NCBI GenBank assembly: GCA_002716085.1
Contig: PAYZ01000009.1
Location: 29,768-93,767, forward strand
Source: Methanobacteriota archaeon
GTDB lineage: Archaea > Thermoplasmatota > Poseidoniia > Poseidoniales > Thalassarchaeaceae
Length of the DNA: 64,000 bases
Direction: 5' to 3'
Numbering within the stretch: the stretch's first letter is position 1; every line of letters starts with the position of its first letter. Under the pieces are notes generated by a model. That model did not search any database, was not told the origin of the DNA, and was given only the letters and a program-made list of their open reading frames with translations. A program made the position numbers and the translations under genes. Shown here piece after piece: positions 10,327 to 21,000 of the stretch.

Positions 10327-12132
10327 ATGGTCATTTGGAATCCCCCGGATAGAGATTATGATTTTCTATTCAACGAGGTTTTCGATGCTATCCCTTCAAT
10401 CGAGGGTCTAGGGTTCGATGAATTCGACAAAGAATCTCTTTCATTGTTGATTGAAGGCTGGGGGACCCATTCTCGAGAAGTTTGGCTTCCAATAAACAAA
10501 ATCGGGGACAACGAAGGCCTAATTTTTGAAGATGGCAAGATAACTATGCCAAGAGGATTCAAGGAAGCATACCTCAGAGGGGTTGAGGAGGGGTGGTTCG
10601 CAACATCTTGCAAACCCGAGCATGGAGGAATGGGCGCCCCTTTATTCTTCCAATCTGTGCCTTGGTCCGAATACGGCACATCTTCTTGCATGGCGCTAAG
10701 CGTATTCCCCGCTCTTTCTACAGGAGTTTATGATGTCCTCAGCAAACATGGTAGTAGGGATTTGGTAGACTACTACGCAGCAAATCTGGCTTCTGGTTTG
10801 TGGTCTGGAACGATGTGTTTGACTGAACCTCATGCTGGAACTGATTTGGGAATTATCTCCTCAAGAGCCGTCCCAGAAAATGATGGGTCTTACAGGATTT
10901 CTGGAACAAAGATATTCATTACTGCAGGAGAGCATGATATGACGGAAAACATCCTTCACTTAGTTCTGGCAAAGGCCCCCGGGGGCCCTGAAGGAACCAA
11001 GGGAATCTCCCTATTCTTGGTTCCAAAGTACCTCCCCTCAGAGTGGGATGGTGGAGCAGTATCCGGACTCAGTAAGGATCTAGACTCGGTGGAGAATGGC
11101 GTATCTTGCTCCGGCTCAGAGGAAAAGATGGGCCTACATGCAAGTCCAACGTGCGTAATGAACTTCGAGGAAAGCGTAGGTTGGTTGGTCGGCCCCCTTC
11201 ATAGGGGAATGCCTCTGATGTTCGAGATGATGAATAGAGAGAGATTAGCAACTGCAATGATGGGTCTAGGACTGGGTGAGATTTCTTATCAAAATGCTCT
11301 TTCATGGGCGAAGGAAAGGAGACAGGGGAGGGATCTAACAGGAATTCGTGACCCAAACGAATCTGCCGACCCTATACTTGTTCATCCAGATGTAAGAAGG
11401 ATGCTTCTCGAAGCCAAAGTAAACAATGAGGGCTGTCGCGCTCTAGCAACATGGACGGGAATTCTTCTCGATCAGATGAACAGTGATGATCCAGATGTCT
11501 CAGAGCCAGCAAAGGGACTAGTCGCGCTCTTCACTCCGATTGCTAAGGCCCATTTCACAGATCTGGGATGTCAGACCGCGGATACTTGCATGCAGGTAAT
11601 GGGAGGGGCAGGGTACTGTTCCGAGTATGGCGTTGAGCAGTTCTATCGTGACGTCAGAATTTCTAAGATTTGGGAGGGAACAAATGGGATCCAAGCTCTC
11701 GATTTAGCTGGTAGGAAAATCACCCAAGACTTCGGAAAGAACCTCCGCTATCTTATGTGGCCTCTTTCCGAATTTATCGAGAACAACAAAGAAGATCCTG
11801 ACATGGATGAATTCAACAAACCACTCTATCAGGGAGTGAAAGGGCTACAGCAACTCACCCTACTGATGGTTTCTCAAGGGTCCACAAACCCGCTCTTCCT
11901 AGCTTCTGGGGCTACCGATTACTGTAGGTACTTTGGGAACGTGCTACTTGCGTATATGTGGGCAAAGATGGCTAAAGTCTCCCTAGCGAGAAGGGGGGAA
12001 ACATTCTACGATTCCAAACTAGCCAGTGCCCGATTCTTCTTTTCTAGAATATTTCCCGAGACAACAAGTCTTGCTGCAAAAATTCAATCCGGCCAGGCCC
12101 CCCTAATGGAATTCACAGAGGAGATGCTTTGA
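10327..12132 (+). CDS. Acyl-CoA dehydrogenase
   Basis: CLTEPHAGTDLGIISSRA, GTKIFITAGEHD, RLATAMMGLGLGEISYQNA, QVMGGAGYCSEYGVEQFYRDVRISKIWEGTNGIQALDL. Confidence 0.93.
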   Translation: MVIWNPPDRDYDFLFNEVFDAIPSIEGLGFDEFDKESLSLLIEGWGTHSREVWLPINKIGDNEGLIFEDGKITMPRGFKEAYLRGVEEGWFATSCKPEHGGMGAPLFFQSVPWSEYGTSSCMALSVFPALSTGVYDVLSKHGSRDLVDYYAANLASGLWSGTMCLTEPHAGTDLGIISSRAVPENDGSYRISGTKIFITAGEHDMTENILHLVLAKAPGGPEGTKGISLFLVPKYLPSEWDGGAVSGLSKDLDSVENGVSCSGSEEKMGLHASPTCVMNFEESVGWLVGPLHRGMPLMFEMMNRERLATAMMGLGLGEISYQNALSWAKERRQGRDLTGIRDPNESADPILVHPDVRRMLLEAKVNNEGCRALATWTGILLDQMNSDDPDVSEPAKGLVALFTPIAKAHFTDLGCQTADTCMQVMGGAGYCSEYGVEQFYRDVRISKIWEGTNGIQALDLAGRKITQDFGKNLRYLMWPLSEFIENNKEDPDMDEFNKPLYQGVKGLQQLTLLMVSQGSTNPLFLASGATDYCRYFGNVLLAYMWAKMAKVSLARRGETFYDSKLASARFFFSRIFPETTSLAAKIQSGQAPLMEFTEEML

Positions 12133-13178
12133 TTTCCGAGAGGAATCTGGAAAATTCCAGTCTCATAAAGGGGAATTCCTCATCGTACCAATCGACTCCA
12201 TCTAGGATCACTCCCTCAATTCCGAGCTTTCTTCTCGCAGTAATTCTTTGCGAGATTCTTGCCTTCATCTTCATCCCAAAGGCTTCTTCGTATGGACTAT
12301 TTTGGCTTTTTATCGGTTTAACGGTCCCGTTCTTGGCTTGGTTCTTGGTCTATTGGAGAGTCTACCAGTCGGTTTTCGTAACAAAGAAGGCGGACCCAGT
12401 GCCACAACTAGATGCTAGATGGGCACCCTTCAAGTTCAATGGATGGGGAAACGAGCCACTTACAGCATACATGATGGAGTCAGAAGAGGAAAGTGATGAC
12501 CTTCTTCTATACCTCCACGGGTACAACTCTAGAATGTTCAAGGGCGAATCAAGAGCAATACATCTCCAAAGCCTTGGAATTAACATAGTCAGCCTTGATC
12601 AGAGGGGCTTCGGAGATCAAGGAAAAAGAAAGGATTGGACACTTCTGAAGGTTCTGACTGATATCGAGGGGCTTCTCATATCTGTCCCCGAAGTCTTTCG
12701 GTTTACCCCAAGTAGGCTTTGGATTTACGGCCATTCCATGGGCGGCCTTCTTACCATACGACTTTCCTCGCACCCATCAGGGTGGTGGGCTGAATCACTT
12801 AGAGGCATTATCCTGGAATCTCCGGTTGCATCATTTCCTAAGATAATAGACAAATTGCTTCCCGGAAGAGCAGTCATGGCAAAACCATGGGTAAGGCACA
12901 TCCTTAGAAGAGAACACGAGAGAATCCATCCTGATCTGAGCATAAGATACGCTAATGCTCAGCTTCCATATTGTGGAATTCCTAACGTCCCTACTCTGGT
13001 CATTCAGTCTGAAAACGATGAGGTTCTCGGACAAGATCACTTTGATCTGATTAGATCACACCTCTTGGAAAACTCCGAGATTCACGTGATTGATATGCCC
13101 CACTCATCACAATTCGACTTTGATGAGAGGAGAGAGGTCGTCGAGAAATGGATGAGATCGCAACTTCTCGAAGTCTGA
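12129..13178 (+). CDS. Membrane-anchored alpha/beta hydrolase
   Basis: Two N-terminal hydrophobic segments, LLYLHGYNS, nucleophile elbow YGHSMGG, catalytic-type SENDEVLG...PHSSQFDFDE; overlaps stop of upstream gene (TTGA). Confidence 0.82.
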   Translation: MISERNLENSSLIKGNSSSYQSTPSRITPSIPSFLLAVILCEILAFIFIPKASSYGLFWLFIGLTVPFLAWFLVYWRVYQSVFVTKKADPVPQLDARWAPFKFNGWGNEPLTAYMMESEEESDDLLLYLHGYNSRMFKGESRAIHLQSLGINIVSLDQRGFGDQGKRKDWTLLKVLTDIEGLLISVPEVFRFTPSRLWIYGHSMGGLLTIRLSSHPSGWWAESLRGIILESPVASFPKIIDKLLPGRAVMAKPWVRHILRREHERIHPDLSIRYANAQLPYCGIPNVPTLVIQSENDEVLGQDHFDLIRSHLLENSEIHVIDMPHSSQFDFDERREVVEKWMRSQLLEV

Positions 13179-13216
13179 AAGTATGAGGTGATGGAATAGA
13201 AGAGTCCAGAGAGAGG

Positions 13217-13852
13217 ATGATGGAGGTTTTCAATCGTTCAATGGAATTCAATGAACCTCTATTATGGTTCGAGCAACTTTACAGTGAATCAGAAAGAGAC
13301 AGAGGGATGATTCCATGGGACTGGAGGGAACCACATCCATTTGTAGTGGAATGGGCTAGGGAAAATAGGCCGGGTGGCAACGCTCTCGTTGTTGGATGCG
13401 GACTTGGCGAGGATGCAGCCTTCCTGAGCTCTTTGGGTTGGGACGTAACTGCGTTCGACATTTCTGAAACAGCAGTGGCTTGGGCCAAGCAAATCCACAA
13501 TGATTCGAAAGTAGACTGGGAGGTCGCCGATCTGCTTGATCTACGCGACTCTTGGAAAGGTAACTTTGACTTGGTTCTGGAAGTTCACATCCTCCAAGCA
13601 ATCCCGAAGGAAATTTGCGAAGCGGCCTCCAAAAGACTAGCTCCACTAGTCTCGGAATCAGGATTTCTGGTTTGCATTGGTAGAATTTCTGGATCCCAAG
13701 AAGATCCAGAGGGCCCCCCATGGCCCCTTTCAATTGAGGAAATTGAAAACATAGGGAAGGACCTTGAGAAAGTAGAGCTTCACACTTCGATTATCCCCGG
13801 CAAGGAATCAAACAGATACAGAGCAGTTTGGAAAAAAACCAGCCAAATCTAA
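13217..13852 (+). CDS. SAM-dependent methyltransferase (TPMT/class I type)
   Basis: ALVVGCGLGEDAAFLSSLGWDVTAFDISETAV motif I/II of class I methyltransferases. Confidence 0.82.
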   Translation: MMEVFNRSMEFNEPLLWFEQLYSESERDRGMIPWDWREPHPFVVEWARENRPGGNALVVGCGLGEDAAFLSSLGWDVTAFDISETAVAWAKQIHNDSKVDWEVADLLDLRDSWKGNFDLVLEVHILQAIPKEICEAASKRLAPLVSESGFLVCIGRISGSQEDPEGPPWPLSIEEIENIGKDLEKVELHTSIIPGKESNRYRAVWKKTSQI

Positions 13853-13876
13853 GTCGAGACCTTTCCTCCAGGGGCT

Positions 13877-14347
13877 GTGGAGATAGCTCGGACGATAGTA
13901 ATACTATCTCACCCAATAGCTGCAATTTACATAATTTGGCTTTTCTTTGGACAGAGGAATTGGAGGAAAGAGGCCAACAATCTCAGAGGGGAGGAAAGAC
14001 TCTCTGGAGTGAGAAACCACGAGAAAAGAGGTGATAGAATTACAATTGCAAGCATACTTGTGGTAGCTCTGGCATTCATTTCTAATGCTGCAAGGGGGAT
14101 TATGGACAATGGGGATATGACCGCATTTATTGTTCCAGGCCACTTTCACGGATGGTCCGGGGTAATCGGCATTTTTCTGATGATTTACTTATGGAGACTG
14201 GGTAGAATGACAAAAAAAGCCAGAGAATCGGGTGAGAAATTCTCCAGAATAAAGACATCCCACGGAAAGCTCAGTGACCTCATGGCGGTTCTAGTTGCAA
14301 TTCACGCCTTCTTGGGGTTCCTATATTTGTTGACAATTATCAATTAG
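13877..14347 (+). CDS. Small multi-pass membrane protein (DUF4079-like)
   Basis: Four hydrophobic helices with conserved His (LSHPIAAIYI, VPGHFHGWSGVIG, KTSHGKLSD, AIHAFLGF). Confidence 0.6.
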   Translation: MEIARTIVILSHPIAAIYIIWLFFGQRNWRKEANNLRGEERLSGVRNHEKRGDRITIASILVVALAFISNAARGIMDNGDMTAFIVPGHFHGWSGVIGIFLMIYLWRLGRMTKKARESGEKFSRIKTSHGKLSDLMAVLVAIHAFLGFLYLLTIIN

Positions 14348-15327
14348 CTTCTCTTTGACCACATTTCCTGCCAAACTTCGACATTCCGTTGGACATCCTC
14401 TTCTGAAACCTCCCTATCCTCTACACCTTTGGGGCCCAGTGGTTTTATTCTGCAACCACAAGCATTCGCATGGCCGCCCCCATCCGGGTCAAATCGCGTT
14501 GCTAGGAGTGTCAAGTCGAAGATCCCCCCTTCCAAATGAAGGAAAGAATTAGTGTAGAAGGAAGCAGATACTGGATAGCTCCCCTTATCTCCGAACGATG
14601 CGCCAATATCTCCGTGAATAATTACGCAGGCATCACACTCATCCCCTGCCATTGCAGTAACATGGTATCCATTTGATCGCATTCCAAGGCCATCAAGCCT
14701 AACTAAAGCCAACCTGTCATTCAACACCATCCTATCTCTGATCGCAGCAGTCAAGCTCTCCATGTGGATCTGCTTTTCTTGAACTAGAATTGAAATTTTA
14801 GAATCAGAAAGAATGTCTTCTATGGATGCCCCATTTTGTATAAACTCCATAACTCGCATTGCTGTGTCCTCTCCAGAATCTATCACCCGACTAAGCAACA
14901 ATGTTGGAATCTCGGAGAGGTATTCTTCCCTAGAAATCCCCCCTCCGTCTAGTTTGTCTACCCAGAAAAGGAGATCATATAGGTCCGATAGATCCACCGC
15001 CTCCGAAAAAACCTCGAATGCAATTCTAGCTGCAGACGGAGAATCCCTCCAAACAACTATGCTATCTTTGGAACCAATTCCATCGGGCTTGTTTGACTGG
15101 TGATGATCAATACTCAGGCCACATTCAGGATGCATTGGAAGGTCACATATTGCAGTTGTGCAATCTATAAACTCATCAAGAAGACCCGCTCTCAACTCCC
15201 CAGGATGACCAAAAACAACCTCTGCATCCGGCCAATATCTCCGTAGAATGGCTCCTGTAACCACTCCATCTAAGTCACTGTCAGTGACAATCCGACGGAT
15301 TTCAAGATCCAATGCGCTAGGCACCAT
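14344..15327 (-). CDS. DHH-family phosphoesterase
   Basis: TDSDLDGVVTGAIL, CDLPMHP, SIDHHQSNKP; C-terminal GGGHANACGCRI (DHHA1). Confidence 0.85.
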   Translation of the reverse strand: MVPSALDLEIRRIVTDSDLDGVVTGAILRRYWPDAEVVFGHPGELRAGLLDEFIDCTTAICDLPMHPECGLSIDHHQSNKPDGIGSKDSIVVWRDSPSAARIAFEVFSEAVDLSDLYDLLFWVDKLDGGGISREEYLSEIPTLLLSRVIDSGEDTAMRVMEFIQNGASIEDILSDSKISILVQEKQIHMESLTAAIRDRMVLNDRLALVRLDGLGMRSNGYHVTAMAGDECDACVIIHGDIGASFGDKGSYPVSASFYTNSFLHLEGGIFDLTLLATRFDPDGGGHANACGCRIKPLGPKGVEDREVSEEDVQRNVEVWQEMWSKRS

Positions 15328-15419
15328 AAACTCAGGGCACGAAACCCACCCAATGGTGGTTTCGCTTCATATAATCAGGGGCACGGAAGGTTTTCAGCCT
15401 CGCCCCATAAAGTTGGTTT

Positions 15420-15854
15420 ATGCCCCGAAAGGCGGGGGTTCTCGAGACCTCTTGCGGCTTCATTTTAATCAACTTTGACAGCGTACTTCTGCTTCAATAC
15501 CCCCAAGGACACTGGAGCTTTCCTAAAGGGCACGTCGAAGAAGGGGACTCTGATCACCACTCGACAGCAGTGAGAGAGTTGACTGAGGAAACAGGAATTT
15601 CTCAAGTGAGTATTTTCGATGGCTGGAGCAAGAGGACGGAGTACACGTTTTCGAAGAGGGGAGTAGAAACACCAAAACAGGTATATTGGTATCTTGCCGA
15701 GACTGAAGAACTGGAAGTATCTCTCTCCCATGAGCATACAAACTTTCTATGGCTCCAAGTCGACGAAGCCGAGGAACTGATTACATTCGAGCAGGAGAAG
15801 GAATTGCTAAGATTAGCTAGAAATCACCTAATATCCATTGGAAAGCTCTCCTAG
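15420..15854 (+). CDS. NUDIX hydrolase (bis(5'-nucleosyl)-tetraphosphatase-like)
   Basis: Nudix box GHVEEGDSDHHSTAVRELTEETGI. Confidence 0.87.
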   Translation: MPRKAGVLETSCGFILINFDSVLLLQYPQGHWSFPKGHVEEGDSDHHSTAVRELTEETGISQVSIFDGWSKRTEYTFSKRGVETPKQVYWYLAETEELEVSLSHEHTNFLWLQVDEAEELITFEQEKELLRLARNHLISIGKLS

Positions 15855-15855
15855 A

Positions 15856-16464
15856 TTATTTTCTCTTACCCAGAGGCGTCCATAGCGACTCTTCTTCACC
15901 AGTGTTCTTTGCTATCCATCTTGCCATCACAAATAGCCAGTCCGAGATTCTATTTAGGTAGCATATGACTTCACTCCTGACAGACCCCTCGCCTTCACTT
16001 TCTCTAAGGATGCAAGCCTCTCTCTCTGCCCTTCTTGCTACGGTTCTTGATACATGAAGGAAAGCCACCGGAGCACTTCCAGTTGGTAAAATAAAAGACT
16101 CCAAGGGATCCAATTCCTCTAACCACAGATCCATCTCTCCAATTAGCCGATCACATTCCTCCATTCCTATGAGTACCATCTGCTCCGGAAGCATTTCTGG
16201 TTCACAGGCACACTCTCCTCCTATGTCGAATAGCTCATTCTGCACCCTCTGTAACGCCTCCTCTGCATCGTCAGGTCGGTGGAATCTTGTTACTCCAGGC
16301 ATTCTTGACATCTCCATTCTCACAACTCCAATCTGTGAGTTTAGCTCGTCAATGGTTCCAAATAATCCGACTCTTATGCTTTCTTTGCCAACTCTTGAGC
16401 CATCGAGCAGAGAGGTCTCACCACCATCTCCGCCCCCAGTATGGACCCTGTTAATTCGGACCAT
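15856..16464 (-). CDS. pduO: Cob(I)yrinic acid a,c-diamide adenosyltransferase (PduO type)
   Basis: GGGDGGETSLLDGSRVGKESIRVGLFGTIDELNSQIG, FILPTGSAPVAFLHVSRTVARRAERE, YLNRISDWLFVMAR. Confidence 0.92.
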   Translation of the reverse strand: MVRINRVHTGGGDGGETSLLDGSRVGKESIRVGLFGTIDELNSQIGVVRMEMSRMPGVTRFHRPDDAEEALQRVQNELFDIGGECACEPEMLPEQMVLIGMEECDRLIGEMDLWLEELDPLESFILPTGSAPVAFLHVSRTVARRAEREACILRESEGEGSVRSEVICYLNRISDWLFVMARWIAKNTGEEESLWTPLGKRK

Positions 16465-16488
16465 GGCCTTCCGAGGGGGCTCTCGCTT

Positions 16489-17202
16489 TCAATCGTACTC
16501 AACCGAGGGGCTAGAATGCTGCAAACCTACCTCAATAGCATCTGTCCAAGAAGAGTCTACAGAACTCCATCCTCCTAACTTCTCTAGCTCTGCTAGATTC
16601 AACCTCTCCTCCTCAGAATTCCCTAGATGTTTGTGAATCAGTACAAGTGCTGCATGACTCATGGAGTTTATCCATTCCTCTTGCATATCCCATGATTTCT
16701 CGAAGTGCGATATTGCCCCTCTAGGACCAATTAGTAATCCTCTGTGAATCTGCCTCAGACCGGACTTCGACCAAGCGATTCCCGGAACACCAATCACTAG
16801 ACCACGGAATGCCAAGTACAACTCTGTGACCACCATGATACTGGCTAGAATAAATGAGCCAATTTGTTCGGTCTGTCCGGCATAATCCCACCTTGAAGAA
16901 AGCAATGAGATCCCACCTAGACAGAACAGAATTCCTCCCAAAGGAGCTACAATTACATCAGTCTTTGAGATGCTCATACTTACAATGCCCGACACAACGA
17001 ATAGACCTCCGAGGAACACCGATAAAACAGCAGGAAAATCACCTTCCACCTCCCTGGGACTTGTACTTGCAATCCAGAGAATCAGAGCAGAGAGCAGTAG
17101 TACTGAAGAGAACAACCCCCCCCTCTCAGGAAATGGTTGCAGACGGCTTAGGTAGTAGCTGAAAAAACCTAGAACCGCAAATAGAAGAACCCAGAAAATC
17201 AT
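16489..17202 (-). CDS. Predicted multi-pass membrane protein
   Basis: Several TM segments (MIFWVLLFAVLGFFSYYLSRL...); start taken at internal ATG adjacent to the upstream gene's stop. Confidence 0.6.
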   Translation of the reverse strand: MIFWVLLFAVLGFFSYYLSRLQPFPERGGLFSSVLLLSALILWIASTSPREVEGDFPAVLSVFLGGLFVVSGIVSMSISKTDVIVAPLGGILFCLGGISLLSSRWDYAGQTEQIGSFILASIMVVTELYLAFRGLVIGVPGIAWSKSGLRQIHRGLLIGPRGAISHFEKSWDMQEEWINSMSHAALVLIHKHLGNSEEERLNLAELEKLGGWSSVDSSWTDAIEVGLQHSSPSVEYD

Positions 17203-17203
17203 G

Positions 17204-17542
17204 CTATCCCTCCATCGAGCTTCCCCAGCCGGCCTTCCAGAACTCTTCATCGTCCAACGCTTTCTTCCAATCCGAGTCATCAGCATCCAACAGCAACTTT
17301 GCCCTCCTCTCTAGGCCGTTAAGCTGGGAATCATCTAACTCTCCTTCTGAATGAGATTTCCTCCAGTCGACCTGAATTCCTTTCACTCCATCCTGGCCGG
17401 CTTCTCTGTCATCGAAGTACCTCTCACATACTTCCCTAAGGTCCTGAATCCACATCTTTGTGCTCCTTACATGAGGATCGTTTTCGAAGCTATCACTCTT
17501 CCTCTTGAAGGGCCACCATCCCATGCTATCGATCAGTCGCAA
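17204..17542 (-). CDS. Hypothetical protein
   Basis: ORF abutting 16489-17202 on the same strand; no recognised motif. Confidence 0.5.
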   Translation of the reverse strand: MRLIDSMGWWPFKRKSDSFENDPHVRSTKMWIQDLREVCERYFDDREAGQDGVKGIQVDWRKSHSEGELDDSQLNGLERRAKLLLDADDSDWKKALDDEEFWKAGWGSSMEG

Positions 17543-17576
17543 TGGCCAAACGTCTTGATGGTTTGTGAACCACTAA

Positions 17577-18035
17577 GTGTTAGCATCTTCGCGAATTGAC
17601 GTGGGACGCATAGTAGTTCACCTCGACTCTAAGCCAAAGGAAAAATCCATCGCGTCAATAATTAGCGATTTTGAGGATAGAGTCCGATCTAGGGGAATCA
17701 GCATCCATACCCATGGTAACACGAAGGACTCGGGAGAATACGAATCAGAGCTCTCTAGACTATCTGGAGAAATAGTCATCTTGGACCCAGAGGGGGACTT
17801 GATGTCTAGCGAACAATTCGCATCATGGATAAAATCCACACAGCTCAGGGGGGAAACAACCCATTTTGTCGTGGGGCCACATGAGGGCTTCTCCCGTGAA
17901 TTCAAGGAATCAGCAAACTCATCTTTTTCACTATCTCGACTTACGATGACGCACGAGATGTCGGCCGCCGTTCTACTAGAGCAATTGTACAGGGCCTCTG
18001 AGATCAATCGAGGATCTCGGTACCACAGAGTATGA
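17577..18035 (+). CDS. rlmH: RlmH-family SPOUT 23S rRNA (pseudouridine1915-N3)-methyltransferase
   Basis: FVVGPHEGFS...SLSRLTMTHEMSAAVLLEQLYRASEINRGSRYHRV matches RlmH C-terminal signature. Confidence 0.82.
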   Translation: MLASSRIDVGRIVVHLDSKPKEKSIASIISDFEDRVRSRGISIHTHGNTKDSGEYESELSRLSGEIVILDPEGDLMSSEQFASWIKSTQLRGETTHFVVGPHEGFSREFKESANSSFSLSRLTMTHEMSAAVLLEQLYRASEINRGSRYHRV

Positions 18036-18044
18036 CATTCAGAA

Positions 18045-21000
18045 ATGATACATCAGAGTCTCAGTGATACCAATCAAACTTTGATAGGCATTCCATTCAT
18101 AAGCGAGAAGAATCGTCGACAGCACTCAGGCAGAGGAGATGATAATGTGGAACGTATAGAACAAATCAAGAGAAACAGGAAAATTCTGTCTGCAGTTTCA
18201 ATGATTTCTATTATGATTCTCAGCACCCAACTAATGACAATCCAGGATTCAGATGAAGAGGTGGAGAAGCAGGCTCCTTCCGAGCTACCAATGAGGACTG
18301 AAATCCACCAGCAGCCACTCACATCCGGACCAATTCAAGGAGAGAATCAAAACCAACCAGCTTCTACTAGTATCTTCCAAGAGGCAGCATTCTGGGACCC
18401 TTTCTATAATGACCCTGCAGCTATCTACGGTAAGGTTTCAGATAGATCCGCACTAGCACTAGATCCAAGTTACGGGTTTTTCCTCGAGGAGACAAATACT
18501 GATGACCACGACAACGACGGAATTGACGATCTAAACGATCTCGACGACGACAACGACGGTATTAACGACCTGATTGAGATGTTCGATGGGTGCTACGGCA
18601 CCGATCCATTTGACCATGACAACGACGGAATATCCGATGAGTTCGACTGGGACGACGACAACGATGGAATTCTAGAAGGCCCCATCGACTACACCCAAGG
18701 AACAGATCCCTGGAACGTTTCTTCAGACCGACATGTTGATCCATCGACTATCCATCCTTGGACTGGACAGGCAGTCGGTTTCAATTACATTGTAGATCAG
18801 AATCCAATGGACCACGATAACGATGGAATTCCAGATGAGGATATTGACGGCTCTGGAAGGGGGTCTTACGATGAGGATGACGATAATGACGGCAGAATCG
18901 ACCAGTTCACCTGGCCGTGCGACTTCGACTCGGACGGCATCCAGGACTACTTTGACTGGGACGATGACAACGACCTTGTCTGGGACATCTTGGACATCCA
19001 CCCCTGGGATCCCGACCAGTCATTACTGATATGCTTCGACCCAGACATTCTCTGTGACGGTTGGCAGATCTGGGAACCACAGGACTACGCAGTGTACGTT
19101 GATGGCCTCGACTACGTTGCCCTCCATGCACTTGAGCACCCAAGGGAGCAGGCATTCACGGAAATCGTCGACGGCGACCTTGACGGTGACGGAATCCCGA
19201 ACTTCCTAGACCCAGACAACGACAACGATGGGTCACCGGACTCTGCTGACACGGATGACGACAACGATGGCTTGGCAGACATGTACGACGTCGACGACGA
19301 TAATGACGGAATTCCCGACGAATGCATGCAGCTAGATACCAATGGCGATGGCCAGGGCGACTACCCCCTATCTGTATTCAATGGTACAGTGGTCGCCATT
19401 CAGACCCCGGGCAGGGACTGTGAAATCGACTACGATGGGGACTTGGATGACGATCGCTTCAGGGCGATAGATCAGGATTACGACCTTGTCTGGGACTGGC
19501 TGGACCCTGACATGGGAGGAGTTCCCTTCCCAGATAACCCATCATCTTGGACCACCCAGGGATTTGACGAGCCTTGGGATCTGGACAACGACGGCCTGCC
19601 GAACGAGGAAGACCCATTCCCCCTTAACAGCACCCTAGAAGTGTCTTCCTGGGACTGTGCTACTCTCGAAAACCCGAACCCACAGAACCCGAGCGACAAT
19701 TGTCTACTTTGGAGGAAATCTTACACAGGATTCAACGATTGGGACGGGGACGGAGTTAACAATTGGGTCGACGTCGACGACGACAACGATGGAATTCTTG
19801 ATTGGATGGACATAGATCCAGACTGCGACCTTGACAATGACGGATACCTCCATGAGCTGAATGGGTCGATGTTCAGGGATGACGGGCCAAACGACATAGA
19901 CACAGATGTGGATGGAGACGGGCTTCCAAACGACCAGGACTGGGACGACGACAACGACGGCATTAGCGACTTCTACGATCCAGATGATGGAAACTGCGGG
20001 GTTGTGGACATCGACAATACAGATGGCTTCTGGGGTAATAGCTGGCCTCAGAGTGACGGTGATGCCATAGACGGAAGCGAAGACAGCGATGTCTATGCTG
20101 GATTCGACCATTACTATTGGAACATAACCTGGGGATTCAACCCACTGAATTCCGATAACGGATTCATGCTTGATTACAACGGATACGACGAAACCCCAAT
20201 CATCCCTGTCTCGGGGATGGTTCCGGAGATGTACTGGTTCCTCATGATGAAGTGGAGCCCATACAATGGAGACAACTTCTTCGACATAGATGCTGATGGA
20301 GACTCCCTGGTCAACGGCATCGACGTGGACCAGGACGGTGACGGACTTCCCGATTGGTGGGACCAGGACGAGGGTAACGACGGGGTATTGGACGTCAACG
20401 ACGTAAGAATGGGCGGTTCTTTGGACCGCAACTCGTGCGGCACCATCCTCTTCTCACCAACTCAAGAGCGGTTTTGCGGCCTCCAGTATGCCGTTCTCTT
20501 CAAGGTCCCTCTTCTGACGCCAACTCAATCCGGCGGAGCCACTTTCTCGGTCCCATACAGCACTCGCCCGGACCAAGAATGGCATGATGGAGCGTACGAC
20601 GGAAACAATCACCCCCAGGGCCAATATAGCTGTGAAAACAACTGCTTCTGGTTCACTTTCGACCCACAAAGCAATCCATCTCCATCCGTGGCGGTTACCT
20701 ACAATCAGATGAGGAACAATAGGGACCTCTGGATTGCTTATGTAGGAATTGGCCACAACGGAACCGGACTCTTCCCATGGACTGCCGATCCCAACAACAA
20801 CTTCTTCCCGGATGAGATTGGAGACCTTCTGCAGAACGATGTTGACCCGGACATAGACTGCGGCCAGCCATTACTAGACGCTACAGGCTCGCCGATATGG
20901 ACTCCGGATTGCATGTACAACAACACCAATGACTTGGATGACGACTGGGACATAGTTTACGACCACTTCGACGTAGACGACGACAACGACGGAGTCTGGG

